Assembly: GCA_016783965.1 (NCBI GenBank)
Contig: JADHVO010000003.1
Coordinates: 248,001 to 312,000, forward strand
Origin: Alphaproteobacteria bacterium
GTDB taxonomy: Bacteria; Pseudomonadota; Alphaproteobacteria; Micropepsales; Micropepsaceae
Direction: 5' to 3'
Length of the DNA stretch: 64,000 nt
A program made the translations under genes and the position numbers. Shown here in pieces: positions 27,290 through 35,628 of this stretch (positions are counted from its first letter, which is position 1; every line of letters begins with the position of its first letter). The notes beneath the pieces were generated by a model that was not told the DNA's origin, searched no databases, and worked only from the letters and a program-made list of their open reading frames with translations.

Positions 27290-27583
27290 TTCGCGCGACT
27301 GGGTGCGGCTAAAGATAAAGTCGGAGCGCCGGTAATCGGCGTGCGACGCGATGATTCGCGGTGCAAAAGCGCGCTGATGCGCCAAGCCTGCTGCGGACAT
27401 GGTTCGGTACTTCCGTCTCTCGAACCCCTTACTGCTGTCGAAAACGCGGAGCACCGAAACGCGGTTCCGGGATGTGTTGCCGTGCGGTCGACCCCTGTCA
27501 CCTTCGGGCCGCAATGCCGCAGGTTTGCCGCAAAGTTTAGCGGGCCGTCTTCCGCCTCTGTGATCCCGGAAACCGGAGGCACC

Positions 27584-27754
27584 TTGCTGCGCACCGTCAC
27601 GCTCTCCGTCAACGGCATGACGCGCACCTGCACGGTGGACGACCGCGCGACGCTGTTCGACGTACTGCGCAATCATCTGTGCCTGACGGGGACGCGCTTC
27701 GGGTGCGGCGCCGAACAGGTGTGGCGGTGCGCCTTTCCGCGAGCGGCTCGCTAA
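27584..27754 (+). pseudogene. Truncated 2Fe-2S subunit of a molybdenum hydroxylase-type dehydrogenase
   Basis: From a TTG with GGAGG four bases upstream, 56 codons read LRTVTLSVNGMTRTCTVDDR and later LFDVLRNHLCLTGTRFGCGAEQ. This is the N-terminal part of the small [2Fe-2S] subunit of xanthine/isoquinoline/aldehyde dehydrogenases, up to the first cluster cysteine. The expected continuation QCGACTV is replaced by VWRCAFPRAAR and a stop; the rest of the roughly 150-aa protein and any large subunit are missing. It is a gene remnant. Confidence 0.7.
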
Positions 27755-27835
27755 CCATCTTTTGTCGGCCTGACGCGTTGGCAGCCCGCGCGCGAGCGCC
27801 TACGCTCGCCTCATCGGATCGCAGAAGGTGAACCC

Positions 27836-28240
27836 ATGCGCAGAATGCGCCTGATCGCAGTTATTGCCGCGTCCGCGGCGCTGTTCGCGGCCCCGGCGCT
27901 CGCGCATGAGGAGGACGGGGACTGCGATTGCCATCACCAACAGCCCGTCGCGCTGAACGGCTATCTCAACACCGGCGATTTCGACGGCGGCGTCGGCTAC
28001 GGCACGGCCGGAGACGGCTATGCCAGCGCCTATTCGTTCAGCTATGGCGGAGCATCGGCGAGCGCGTTCGCGGGCGCCTCAGCGGCGGCCTTCGCACGCG
28101 CGTCGGCATCAGTCAACGTTTCGATCTCCACGCATTTCGGCGGCGGCTTTCATGGCGGCATGGGCGGCCATGGCGGTTACGGTGGCATGCATGGCGGGAT
28201 GGGCAGCATGCACGGCGGCAGCTGGGGCGGCCACCACTAG
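27836..28240 (+). CDS. Exported Gly/His/Ala-rich small protein
   Basis: This 134-aa protein has a signal peptide ending APALA, a mature start HEEDGDCDCHHQQP, a central Ala/Ser/Gly-rich stretch (GASASAFAGASAAAFARASA) and a C-terminal Gly-His-Met tail (HGGMGGHGGYGGMHGG). The His clusters at both ends suggest divalent metal binding. No family is recognised. AAGGTG precedes the ATG. Confidence 0.75.
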   Translation: MRRMRLIAVIAASAALFAAPALAHEEDGDCDCHHQQPVALNGYLNTGDFDGGVGYGTAGDGYASAYSFSYGGASASAFAGASAAAFARASASVNVSISTHFGGGFHGGMGGHGGYGGMHGGMGSMHGGSWGGHH

Positions 28241-28265
28241 CTCTTCAATAGCAAACGCGCGCGCC

Positions 28266-29837
28266 TCAATCGGCGCTTTCGGTGCTTATCCGCACCAGCA
28301 TCTTCTCGCCGGGTTTCAGAGAAAGGTGCCAGATCGCTGCACCACGCTCCTCGGTATGGGGCGCGCTCTCCGACAGAACTTTGAGCTGCCCGTTCTCCAG
28401 CCCTTCCCAGAGCTCGAACGCCACGGTCTCAACACGCGTGTTGCTGATGTCGAAGGCCACCGTCCGGCGGGTGCGCGCGCTTTCACCCTTCCCGGTCGTC
28501 GCTTCATCTACCACCGTGCGCCGCACCAGCACGCTGACTGTGGTGCCAAGCGCGATCTCGACCGGCAACCCGACCGGCGTGTCGCTCACCCCCGCCTGGC
28601 CGACGAAAATCGGCATGCCGTCCGGTCCGTTTTCCGACACCGAGAAATTGCCCGCCGGCATCGGCTTGCCCAGGCCGCCCTCGGCCGTATTGTGAAGGCG
28701 CAGCACGGTGCGCGCCGGCCCGCCGTCTGCGCCACCTTCACCATCCATGTAGGTGTAGACCCGGTCGAACGGCACATGGTGCAGGTCCATGAACTGCACC
28801 TGCTTGGTCTCGTGCGCCGGCATGTCGGTGGGCTCGGGCAGCGCATAGAGCTTGTAGTCACCTAACTGTCGTGGATCGATCCGTGACCCCGTGACGACGA
28901 TAGTTTCGGTTGCGCCGGGCGCTGCCAGCGGCACCGACTGGATGGTTTCGCTGAAGCGACCATTCAATCGCATCCAGAGGCGGTTGTGGGTTGCCCAGTC
29001 GATGTCGGTCGGCCAGCAGCCCAGATCGGCGTGCGTCGCCCAGGGATGGACCGGCGTGTCGCCGCCCGTCGCGTTCAGCCTGCCGGCGACCGTATAGACC
29101 GGGATACGCCCGAAGCCGGTCGAACCGAAATTCGCCAGCGTAAGCCAGCCGCTGAGATCCAGCGCATGGCCGCCGGGCAGGACATGCGCGACATAGTCCG
29201 CAGACCAGCTCAAGCCTGTCGCGATGTAGGAGAGCTTGATCTTGTAGTGCCCCGCCACCGGCGCGTTGGTGCGCACCGAGAGGGTCGGCGTGTCCGTCAA
29301 CCCGTCGGGCGTCTTCTCGAACACCAGCTTCTCCGGCAGGCCGCTGCACCGCAGCGCCTCCAGCTTGCCGTCGATCTCGAGCATCGTGCCGTCGGCACCG
29401 GTACGGATGATCGCCGGGGTCTCGGTGCGCTTGCCGGTCTTCGCGTCGGTGCGGACCAGATGCACGGTCTCGCCGATGGATTTCGCCAGCAGCGATCCAG
29501 GGCTCAGCAGGTCGTAATCGAAATTTCGTTCCAGCACGCCGTTGGGCAGGCCCTCGATGTCGGCGGTCTGCGGCACCATGGTCGACGCCACGCCACGGAA
29601 GCGGATTTCGGCTGGTCCGGCAGGAATATCCACCTCGCGCGTCTCGGTGACGAAGGCCAGGCCCTCGTCCTGGATGCTCGAAGGATTGTCCGGATGAACC
29701 AGATCTGCCGTCGACACGCCATCGATGTGATAGATCGTGACGGTGGTGCTCTCTGGTGCGGGCGAGACTGAGCTCTCTCCCACCGCCGGACCGGAGGAGA
29801 GGAGCAGCACCGCCAGACCGGCGCGCCACCGCAGCAT
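28266..29837 (-). CDS. Exported DUF4139 domain protein, copy 2
   Basis: This 523-aa exported protein starts MLRWRAGLAVLLLSSGPAVG and is built of beta-rich DUF4139 segments: TVTIYHIDGVSTADLVHP, LSYIATGLSWSADYVA and the C-terminal ISNTRVETVAFELWEG. It resembles the upstream paralogue, 3 bases away in the same operon. Function is unknown. Oddly, residues about 316-325 read ETIVVTGSRI, the phrase that marks the start of the mature part of many TonB-dependent receptors. Confidence 0.82.
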   Translation of the reverse strand: MLRWRAGLAVLLLSSGPAVGESSVSPAPESTTVTIYHIDGVSTADLVHPDNPSSIQDEGLAFVTETREVDIPAGPAEIRFRGVASTMVPQTADIEGLPNGVLERNFDYDLLSPGSLLAKSIGETVHLVRTDAKTGKRTETPAIIRTGADGTMLEIDGKLEALRCSGLPEKLVFEKTPDGLTDTPTLSVRTNAPVAGHYKIKLSYIATGLSWSADYVAHVLPGGHALDLSGWLTLANFGSTGFGRIPVYTVAGRLNATGGDTPVHPWATHADLGCWPTDIDWATHNRLWMRLNGRFSETIQSVPLAAPGATETIVVTGSRIDPRQLGDYKLYALPEPTDMPAHETKQVQFMDLHHVPFDRVYTYMDGEGGADGGPARTVLRLHNTAEGGLGKPMPAGNFSVSENGPDGMPIFVGQAGVSDTPVGLPVEIALGTTVSVLVRRTVVDEATTGKGESARTRRTVAFDISNTRVETVAFELWEGLENGQLKVLSESAPHTEERGAAIWHLSLKPGEKMLVRISTESAD

Positions 29838-29840
29838 CGC

Positions 29841-31226
29841 TCAGTATCCCGTGTCGACCGTGAAGGTCAGCACCGTCTCGCCATTGGCCGGCACCGGCAC
29901 GCTCCATGCCAGAGTGTGCGCATCGACACGCTTGCTTGGGATGCTTTCGACTTCGACCTTGCCGTTCCGCCAGATGCCGCCCTGGCGGATGTCCACGGTC
30001 ACCGGATGCGACAAAGCATTGTGCACCCGGTACGCCATCGCGTAGCGCGTCTGCCAGCGGTCGATCCTGTCGTTGGTCACGACGGTCGGCTGCACCGTCA
30101 CGTCGAACGCCTCGCCAATCTTGATGCCCAAATCCGAGCCCGCGGGCGTCTGGTCGATTGCGTCTTCGCCGACAAATTTGGGATCGCCATCGGTGTCACG
30201 CATGTACACGCGCACGATCCCGGTGGGCAGAGGCCGGTTCGTGTTGTTGAATTTGAGCACCACTTCGGCGTGGAGGGGCTGGTCGGAGCTGTCGAACCCC
30301 TGCGCCCGGTACTCGTAGGCCTTGTCCGCCTTAGCGTGCAGGTCGAGAAAGGCCACCTGCTTGGTCTGGTTCTGCGCGATGGTCACGCGCTCGGGTAGTG
30401 TGAAGATGTCGTAGTCCGCGATGGCGGTCTGGCTGGAGGTTCCGGTTCCGCCGCTGCGCACGGCGCTCTGCTGCCGCTGATAGTAGTCGTAACTGCTGTT
30501 CGCGAGGTTGATGTCGCCGGCGATCAGCTGGGTCTTCGCGTCCCTGAAGCTGGTGCCGGAATTGTTGGTCAGCGTGATCCAGCCGTTGACGCCGACAGTC
30601 CCCTGCTTCTCGTCGAACAGCGCGACATAGTCGGCCTTCCAGCCGAGACCGGTCGTCAGATAGCTCAGCGTTACATCGCGTGCGCCGCCGCCGGCCGCGT
30701 CAACCGTCACCGACAATGTCGGCTCGGCGCGAAGGTTCTCCGGAATGCTGGAGAACACGACGCGCGTCGGGATGCCGTCGTCGCGCAGAACCTCGATGCG
30801 ATTGCCGACCTTGAGTACGACGCCGTCGTTGACCGACAGCACGGTTGCCGTCTCGGGCGTCTGTGCGCCGGTGGCCGGGTTGGTCCGGATGATCTGGATT
30901 TGATGGCCGACGGCCTTTTCCATCATCTTGGCGGGCGTCAGCAGGTCGTAGTCGAAGTTCTGCTCGACGACGGTGAGCCCCTTCCCTGACAACGCAACCG
31001 TCTCCGGCCGGATGCTGGCGGAAACGTCCTTGAACTCGAGCCTCGTGCGCCCCGCCGGCACCTCCAGACGCCGCGCGTCCTGCACCAAGGCGAGATTGTT
31101 ATTGTAGACCGTGATGGCGAGCTGCTGGTTCGGCGGTGGCGTCCCGACGACACCGGCCGCGGCGGCGACTACCACGCCCGCCGCAAGAAACCCAACGACG
31201 CAAAACGCCGATCCGCGCATGCGCAT
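29841..31226 (-). CDS. Exported DUF4139 domain protein, copy 1
   Basis: This roughly 461-aa exported protein has a signal peptide (GSAFCVVGFLAAGVVVAAAA) and DUF4139 features: QLAITVYNNNLALVQDARRL, EQNFDYDLLTPAKMMEKAVG, LSYLTTGLGWKADYVALFDE and a C-terminal strand-rich half. It is probably periplasmic or surface-exposed, with no known function. ATGs at 31226 and 31220 compete; a GGGGGG run favours either. It leads an operon with a second, divergent paralogue. Confidence 0.85.
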   Translation of the reverse strand: MRMRGSAFCVVGFLAAGVVVAAAAGVVGTPPPNQQLAITVYNNNLALVQDARRLEVPAGRTRLEFKDVSASIRPETVALSGKGLTVVEQNFDYDLLTPAKMMEKAVGHQIQIIRTNPATGAQTPETATVLSVNDGVVLKVGNRIEVLRDDGIPTRVVFSSIPENLRAEPTLSVTVDAAGGGARDVTLSYLTTGLGWKADYVALFDEKQGTVGVNGWITLTNNSGTSFRDAKTQLIAGDINLANSSYDYYQRQQSAVRSGGTGTSSQTAIADYDIFTLPERVTIAQNQTKQVAFLDLHAKADKAYEYRAQGFDSSDQPLHAEVVLKFNNTNRPLPTGIVRVYMRDTDGDPKFVGEDAIDQTPAGSDLGIKIGEAFDVTVQPTVVTNDRIDRWQTRYAMAYRVHNALSHPVTVDIRQGGIWRNGKVEVESIPSKRVDAHTLAWSVPVPANGETVLTFTVDTGY

Positions 31227-31268
31227 CCCCCCGATTTGTCGGATGCACGATATTCCATCGAGAGAGGA

Positions 31269-31331
31269 TTGGTAGGCCGGGAGGGGGCCGAACCGCACCT
31301 CCGCGCAACTTAACAATTTGAGCTACTTAGA
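31269..31331 (-). pseudogene. Decayed tRNA-Lys copy
   Basis: The 18 bases at 31269-31286 (TTGGTAGGCCGGGAGGGG) match the 3' end of the intact tRNA-Lys at 33858-33875 exactly; after two mismatches CGAACC also matches. Farther on, TGAGCTAC (31319-31326) matches the tRNA D-arm/5' region. The copy is shorter than a tRNA and its 5' acceptor strand no longer pairs with the 3' side, so it cannot be functional. Same orientation as the intact gene. Confidence 0.6.
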
Positions 31332-31450
31332 TCGTCCGTGGGCGTCAAAACCAGCTCCGAAGCTGGTCGCGACAAGTTTTGTCTCTCTTGTGCTTCTCCT
31401 TCGACCGCGTTAGTTCGAGACCGAAGGCGCGGCAAGGCGATGCGACATCC

Positions 31451-31948
31451 GTGACGACACTCGTGATACAGCCGTATCGGCTCGTTGATGCCAGATCGCT
31501 TCGGTACCAGGAGCAAAACTCGCCTCAGACGCTCGCGCAGGGTTTGGCAGAGTACTATCGGGAGAACGACGGCATCGTAACCCGGCCCGAACTACTTCCC
31601 GATCAGAGCGCGTCGCTCTTTTCCAGCCACGACATATGTCATGTGATCTTTGGGCTCGACACGTCCCTAGCGGATGAAATGATCGCAGACATTCGGACTA
31701 CTGCCGCGTGCGCCCTGACTTGGTCGCAGGTGCGCCAACGGTACACCGATCAACAGGCGCTTGCGGTCTTCTCGCAGATGGGTCTCTGGCGCGCAGTCAC
31801 GGTTCCTATTCGGTCCCTGCCGCGAATTGCATCGACACTGGTGCAGTCGTTTCTGATGCCGAAGCGGTGGCCTTGGGTACCTCCGCGCGAATATCTGGAT
31901 CGCTCCTTGGCTGACCTGCGCGCTGAATACCGGATTAGAGTGCTGTAG
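31451..31948 (+). CDS. Coq4-like family protein
   Basis: This 165-aa protein contains SSHDICHVIFGLDTSLADEM, which fits the Coq4 metal motif HDxxH-(11 residues)-E. Coq4 is a zinc/lipid-binding factor of ubiquinone biosynthesis; here no other coq gene is nearby and the protein is shorter than usual. I start at the GTG before TTLVIQPYRLVDARS; a TTG at 31379 is an upstream alternative. Lower GC than the neighbourhood, inside the stretch bounded by the tRNA-Lys repeat. Confidence 0.6.
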   Translation: MTTLVIQPYRLVDARSLRYQEQNSPQTLAQGLAEYYRENDGIVTRPELLPDQSASLFSSHDICHVIFGLDTSLADEMIADIRTTAACALTWSQVRQRYTDQQALAVFSQMGLWRAVTVPIRSLPRIASTLVQSFLMPKRWPWVPPREYLDRSLADLRAEYRIRVL

Positions 31949-32248
31949 CCGCCCGAGAAACGCCCTGTCCTCGTGTCACGGCGACGGTTTATGCGTCGGG
32001 GAGCGCCAAGTAGCGGACCGGGAGGGACTGTGCCTCGCTCAAGTAAAGCGAAGCGCTTTCAGCACCTTATCGGATGCAGGCGAATGCGTTTGTAGCAGAC
32101 CTCGTAGCAGTCGTCTCGATGCGAAACAGCAGCTAACGTTGAGTGAAGCATCGCCGCCGCAATGCGTGCACGGACCCCTGCCCCTCTAGGTTTGCAACCG
32201 GCCCCTAAAGGTTCCAGAATGTTGCCGTGGTCAGCTTGGGGCAGGTTG
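31949..32248. other. Intergenic region, lower GC
   Basis: About 300 bases between two rightward genes with no supported gene and no clear terminator or promoter motif. Confidence 0.35.
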
Positions 32249-33691
32249 ATGCGCACAAATATCTCCTCGGCAGTATTGATCGGTTTAACCGCGGCACTTC
32301 TCGCCACAGCGCCGGTGCCGGCCATGGGGCAGAGCGACAAGCCTGCGTTCACCTCCCCCATCAATGGGGACAAGCTCGGCCCAGGCGAGGAGGCATCGTT
32401 CAACGACCTGGTAGCACTTTATGATAAGAAGATGGCCGCGTTCCATGCTTTGCAGGTCGCTCGAAAATGCGGTTCGAAGGCGGATGAGGAGGCGGCGTAC
32501 AAGAAGTGGGGCGAGGCTTCGGACGCATATGACGCTGCCGAAAACCAATATGTCCATGACTTTAGCAAATATCTCTATCCGCCTGGCCCCATAAGTACCT
32601 GGCCGAGTCAGCAAGTTCACGACGAACTCCACCTCGCCAACCCCAAGGAAACTTATCTCGACGAAATGGCAAAGGTCGATTGGCGAGTGCGCAAGGCCAG
32701 TAAGTACGTCTGGGTCGAAATCACCGACTGCCCGAGAATGCCCTCGGAAACTCCGCCGCCGCCCAAGCCGCATCCCGACGCCCCGAAAGCGGACATCGCT
32801 CCCGAACATTCGATGGCTCCGGGCGCCGGCCAGAACTCCGAGTATGCCATCAAGCCGAATGTCTATTGGGGCGATCAGTTCGGGCTAGTCGCCAGCAAGT
32901 TGAGCATGAACTTCGATCACTGGAGCCCAAGTTCTGGCGCTACCGGCAACCAGTTCGGCTTCGATGCTGCCGGCCTGTTCAACCTTAAGGGCGACCAGAC
33001 ACAGGCAGGTGCATGGGCGGCGCAGCTCAATCTCAGTTACCACAATGTGTGGGTGGACACGCCAGGCATTCCGAGTCTCAACAACGTGACGGTCGGCAGC
33101 TCGCTGATCTACAAACCCAGCATCGATCTGCGCGTCGGCGGCACCTTCGGGTACAACTCTTACTCGCAAGGCAATTTCAACGCCCATACCTACAATTATG
33201 GCGGTCTGATCCAATGGTGGCCGAGCGACCGGGTGGCGATTGACGGCCATGTCGGTGGCTTCAACACCAATTTCGACAATGGCGTCTTCACCGGCAGCAA
33301 TGACGGATATTATCTGGGAGGCTCGGGCACCTGGTATCCGCTGCACCGCCTCGCCGTCACGGGCGGCATCGACTATTACCACTGGGGCCAGGGCGGCGGG
33401 TCCTCCGAGACCCAGTACAGCATCATGCTGGAGAAATTGTTCTGGTACGGAGACGATGACGATTGCTGGCCGCCGCCAACGTCTGCCTACATCAAATACA
33501 CCTACTACGACTTCGCTCCGGGCAATTTCCACGTTAACGGCATCAGCTTCGGCCTGAACATCTATACCGACCAGATCTTCCCCGGCACAGCTGACGATGA
33601 GCACAAGCATGGCACTCTCAATCTCAACGAGCAGAAGCGCTTCGGTGTGATCGACGGCTTCAACTACGTCTCGCTGCAATCGCGGTTCTAA
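32249..33691 (+). CDS. Exported beta-barrel-type protein, about 480 aa
   Basis: The protein has a signal peptide (MRTNISSAVLIGLTAALLAT, cleaved near AMG), an N-terminal helical region (about 40-150), a Pro-rich linker (SETPPPPKPHPDAPK) and a C-terminal half of alternating aromatic strands (GTFGYNSYSQGNFNAHTYNY, GYYLGGSGTWYPL) ending in LQSRF. The terminal Phe is the usual outer-membrane barrel signal. No family is recognised. GC content is visibly lower than in the flanking core genes, and the gene lies next to tRNA-Lys. Confidence 0.75.
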   Translation: MRTNISSAVLIGLTAALLATAPVPAMGQSDKPAFTSPINGDKLGPGEEASFNDLVALYDKKMAAFHALQVARKCGSKADEEAAYKKWGEASDAYDAAENQYVHDFSKYLYPPGPISTWPSQQVHDELHLANPKETYLDEMAKVDWRVRKASKYVWVEITDCPRMPSETPPPPKPHPDAPKADIAPEHSMAPGAGQNSEYAIKPNVYWGDQFGLVASKLSMNFDHWSPSSGATGNQFGFDAAGLFNLKGDQTQAGAWAAQLNLSYHNVWVDTPGIPSLNNVTVGSSLIYKPSIDLRVGGTFGYNSYSQGNFNAHTYNYGGLIQWWPSDRVAIDGHVGGFNTNFDNGVFTGSNDGYYLGGSGTWYPLHRLAVTGGIDYYHWGQGGGSSETQYSIMLEKLFWYGDDDDCWPPPTSAYIKYTYYDFAPGNFHVNGISFGLNIYTDQIFPGTADDEHKHGTLNLNEQKRFGVIDGFNYVSLQSRF

Positions 33692-33858
33692 GCGCGCCAG
33701 TTTCCGGAGCGCTCGGGTTGCGGCTTCGGCTTGTCAGGCGGCGGGGGACAACCTGGTCGGTCTGACAAGAAGCCTTGGGAGGCGGGACCTTTGCCAACTT
33801 CTCCAAGGCATTAAGTACCTTGTCGCGATCGGGAGCTTCCAACGCCTTGGAGAGGAGT

Positions 33859-33934
33859 TGGTAGGCCGGGAGGGGATCGAACCCACGACACTTCGATTAA
33901 GAGTCGAATGCTCTACCAACTGAGCTACCGGCCC
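33859..33934 (-). tRNA. tRNA-Lys (anticodon CTT)
   Basis: The 76-base minus-strand sequence folds as a cloverleaf: acceptor GGGCCGG paired with CCGGCCT (last pair G-U), D-arm AGCTCAGTTGGTAGAGC, anticodon stem TTCGA/TCGAA around loop CTCTTAA with anticodon CTT, T-loop TTCGATC, discriminator A and an encoded CCA. One T-stem pair appears mismatched. Its 3' end is duplicated at 31269-31286. Confidence 0.95.
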
Positions 33935-34073
33935 ATCCGATGCGCGACCTCGTTTTCACGAGGGGCGCCGGACAAGAGGCGCGGCGTATAGCAGAGCGGT
34001 TTTGGGCTGTCTACTGATCATGCAAAATCGCCCACGCCTTTGAAAATGCGGGGCGATTTCGCGGTTTCAGTGC

Positions 34074-34370
34074 TTACCAGCGGGCGTAGCGCCGCCCGTG
34101 CCTGTAGTAGTACCTGCTGTGGTAGCGGTGGCGGCAATCGATGTCGCGCGAGATCGCATTGCCGGCGAGACCGCCCAAGACCGCGCCGCCGAGCACACCG
34201 CCGATATTGCCGTGGCTGACGGCACTGCCGATCGCGCCGCCGCCGACGGCGCCAAGCGCGGTACCCGCCAAATGATTGTGGCCGCTGCACGCATCCGCAG
34301 AAGCCGCCGTCGTGCCGGCGCCGAGCGCGATGACCGCGGCCGCCAGAAACTTGGTCGTACGATTCAACAT
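34074..34370 (-). CDS. Glycine-zipper exported protein
   Basis: This 98-aa protein has a signal peptide (MLNRTTKFLAAAVIALGAG, cleaved at ASA), then a glycine-zipper membrane-interacting region (GTALGAVGGGAIGSAVSHGN, continuing GGVLGGAVLGGLAGNA) and a basic Tyr/Arg/His tail. It resembles the 17-kDa/YMGG-type glycine-zipper proteins of the envelope. GGGAGAG precedes the ATG. Confidence 0.8.
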   Translation of the reverse strand: MLNRTTKFLAAAVIALGAGTTAASADACSGHNHLAGTALGAVGGGAIGSAVSHGNIGGVLGGAVLGGLAGNAISRDIDCRHRYHSRYYYRHGRRYARW

Positions 34371-34473
34371 CTCAACTCTCCCGCAGGAACTCGCCTCTCC
34401 CGCCGCGCGTTCATCGCGGCCTGCACTTACAAACGATGCGGGCGGGTTTCGGTTCCGGAGGGTTGCGGTCGCG

Positions 34474-35628
34474 TCAGATAATTCCGCCGGAAAGCCGCGG
34501 GATCTCGACCTGGCGGTGCACATGCACGCTCATCAGGAGGCCGAAACCGAACATCACCGACAGCATCGCGGAACCGCCATAGGAAATGAGCGGCATCGGA
34601 ATGCCGACCACGGGAATCAATCCCATCACCATCGACGCGTTGATGAGGATGTAGAAGAAGAAGTTGAGCGTGACGCCCATCGCGAGGAGACGCGCGAACT
34701 GGCTGCGCGCCGCCATGGCGATGGTGACGCCGTAGTAGATCACCACGGCCATCAGGATCAGCAGCGCCACGGCGCCGACGAAGCCGAACTCCTCGCACAG
34801 GCTGGTCCAGATGAAGTCGGTCTGCTTCTCGGGCAGGAAGTTGAGGCGGCTTTGCGTGCCTTGCAGGAAGCCCTTGCCGGTCATGCCACCCGAGCCGATG
34901 GCGATCTTGGCCTGGGTGATGTTCCAGCCGGCGCCCAGTGCATCGGATTCCGGATCGAGAAACGTCATGACGCGCCGCTTCTGGTAGTCGTGGAGCACGA
35001 ACTGCCAGGCCGTAGGCACGGCAATGACCACAGCACCCACGGCCGGTCCGATCCACCACCACGACAGGCCCGCGAGGAACAGCAACGAGGCACCGTCCGC
35101 GAGGATGATCAGCGTGGTGCCGAGGTTGGGCTGCAGGACGACGAACACCGCCGGAATGCCGATGATCGCCAGCGCCAAGCCAAGATTCAGCGGCTTGGAC
35201 ACCTCCTCAACGCTCTTGCCGTGCAGGAAGCGGGAAAGCGCCAGGATCAGCGCGACCTTCATCAGTTCCGAAGGTTGCAGTCCGAGCGGGCCCAGCGTGA
35301 CCCATCGTTCGGCGCCCTTGCCGACATGGCCTGCAATCACCACCACGATCAGCAACAGGAGAGAGACCGCATAGGCGGGATAGGCGAGGCTCATCCACAC
35401 CCGGATGTCGATGCAGGCGACGACCAGCAGCACGACGAAGCCGATCATGAAGCGGAGAATCTGCGGCCCTGCCCATGGCCACAGATGGGCGCCAGCGACC
35501 GAATAGAGCATCGCGAAACCGGCCGACGCGATGATGGTGATCAGGAGCACCAGGCCCCAGTTCACCTCGAACAGCTTGTCGGTGATGGACAGCGTGCGGC
35601 GGGCCGCGGCGTAGGGGCGCGTCGTCAT
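34474..35628 (-). CDS. rodA: Rod-shape SEDS peptidoglycan polymerase RodA
   Basis: This 384-aa polytopic SEDS protein polymerises lipid II during cell elongation together with PBP2. SEDS motifs seen are GAERWVTLGPLGLQPSELMK, VVLQPNLGTTLI, KTDFIWTS-type KQTDFIWTSLCEEFGF and the C-terminal GLIPVVGIPMPLISYGGSA. About ten membrane segments are present. GGAGG lies 7 bases before the ATG, which overlaps the mrdA stop (ATGA). Last gene of the mre/mrd cluster. Confidence 0.95.
   Translation of the reverse strand: MTTRPYAAARRTLSITDKLFEVNWGLVLLITIIASAGFAMLYSVAGAHLWPWAGPQILRFMIGFVVLLVVACIDIRVWMSLAYPAYAVSLLLLIVVVIAGHVGKGAERWVTLGPLGLQPSELMKVALILALSRFLHGKSVEEVSKPLNLGLALAIIGIPAVFVVLQPNLGTTLIILADGASLLFLAGLSWWWIGPAVGAVVIAVPTAWQFVLHDYQKRRVMTFLDPESDALGAGWNITQAKIAIGSGGMTGKGFLQGTQSRLNFLPEKQTDFIWTSLCEEFGFVGAVALLILMAVVIYYGVTIAMAARSQFARLLAMGVTLNFFFYILINASMVMGLIPVVGIPMPLISYGGSAMLSVMFGFGLLMSVHVHRQVEIPRLSGGII

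Noticed and set aside
31269-31331. A second functional tRNA
   Set aside because: The acceptor strands no longer pair and the anticodon arm is missing; kept only as a relic.
33801-33852. CTCCAAGGC / GCCTTGGAG inverted repeat beyond tRNA-Lys as a terminator
   Set aside because: The 9-bp arms are 34 bases apart with no T-run, so a terminator call is not supported.
31287-33858. An intact integrative element at tRNA-Lys
   Set aside because: No integrase, excisionase or mobility gene is present; only a bounded, lower-GC segment can be claimed.
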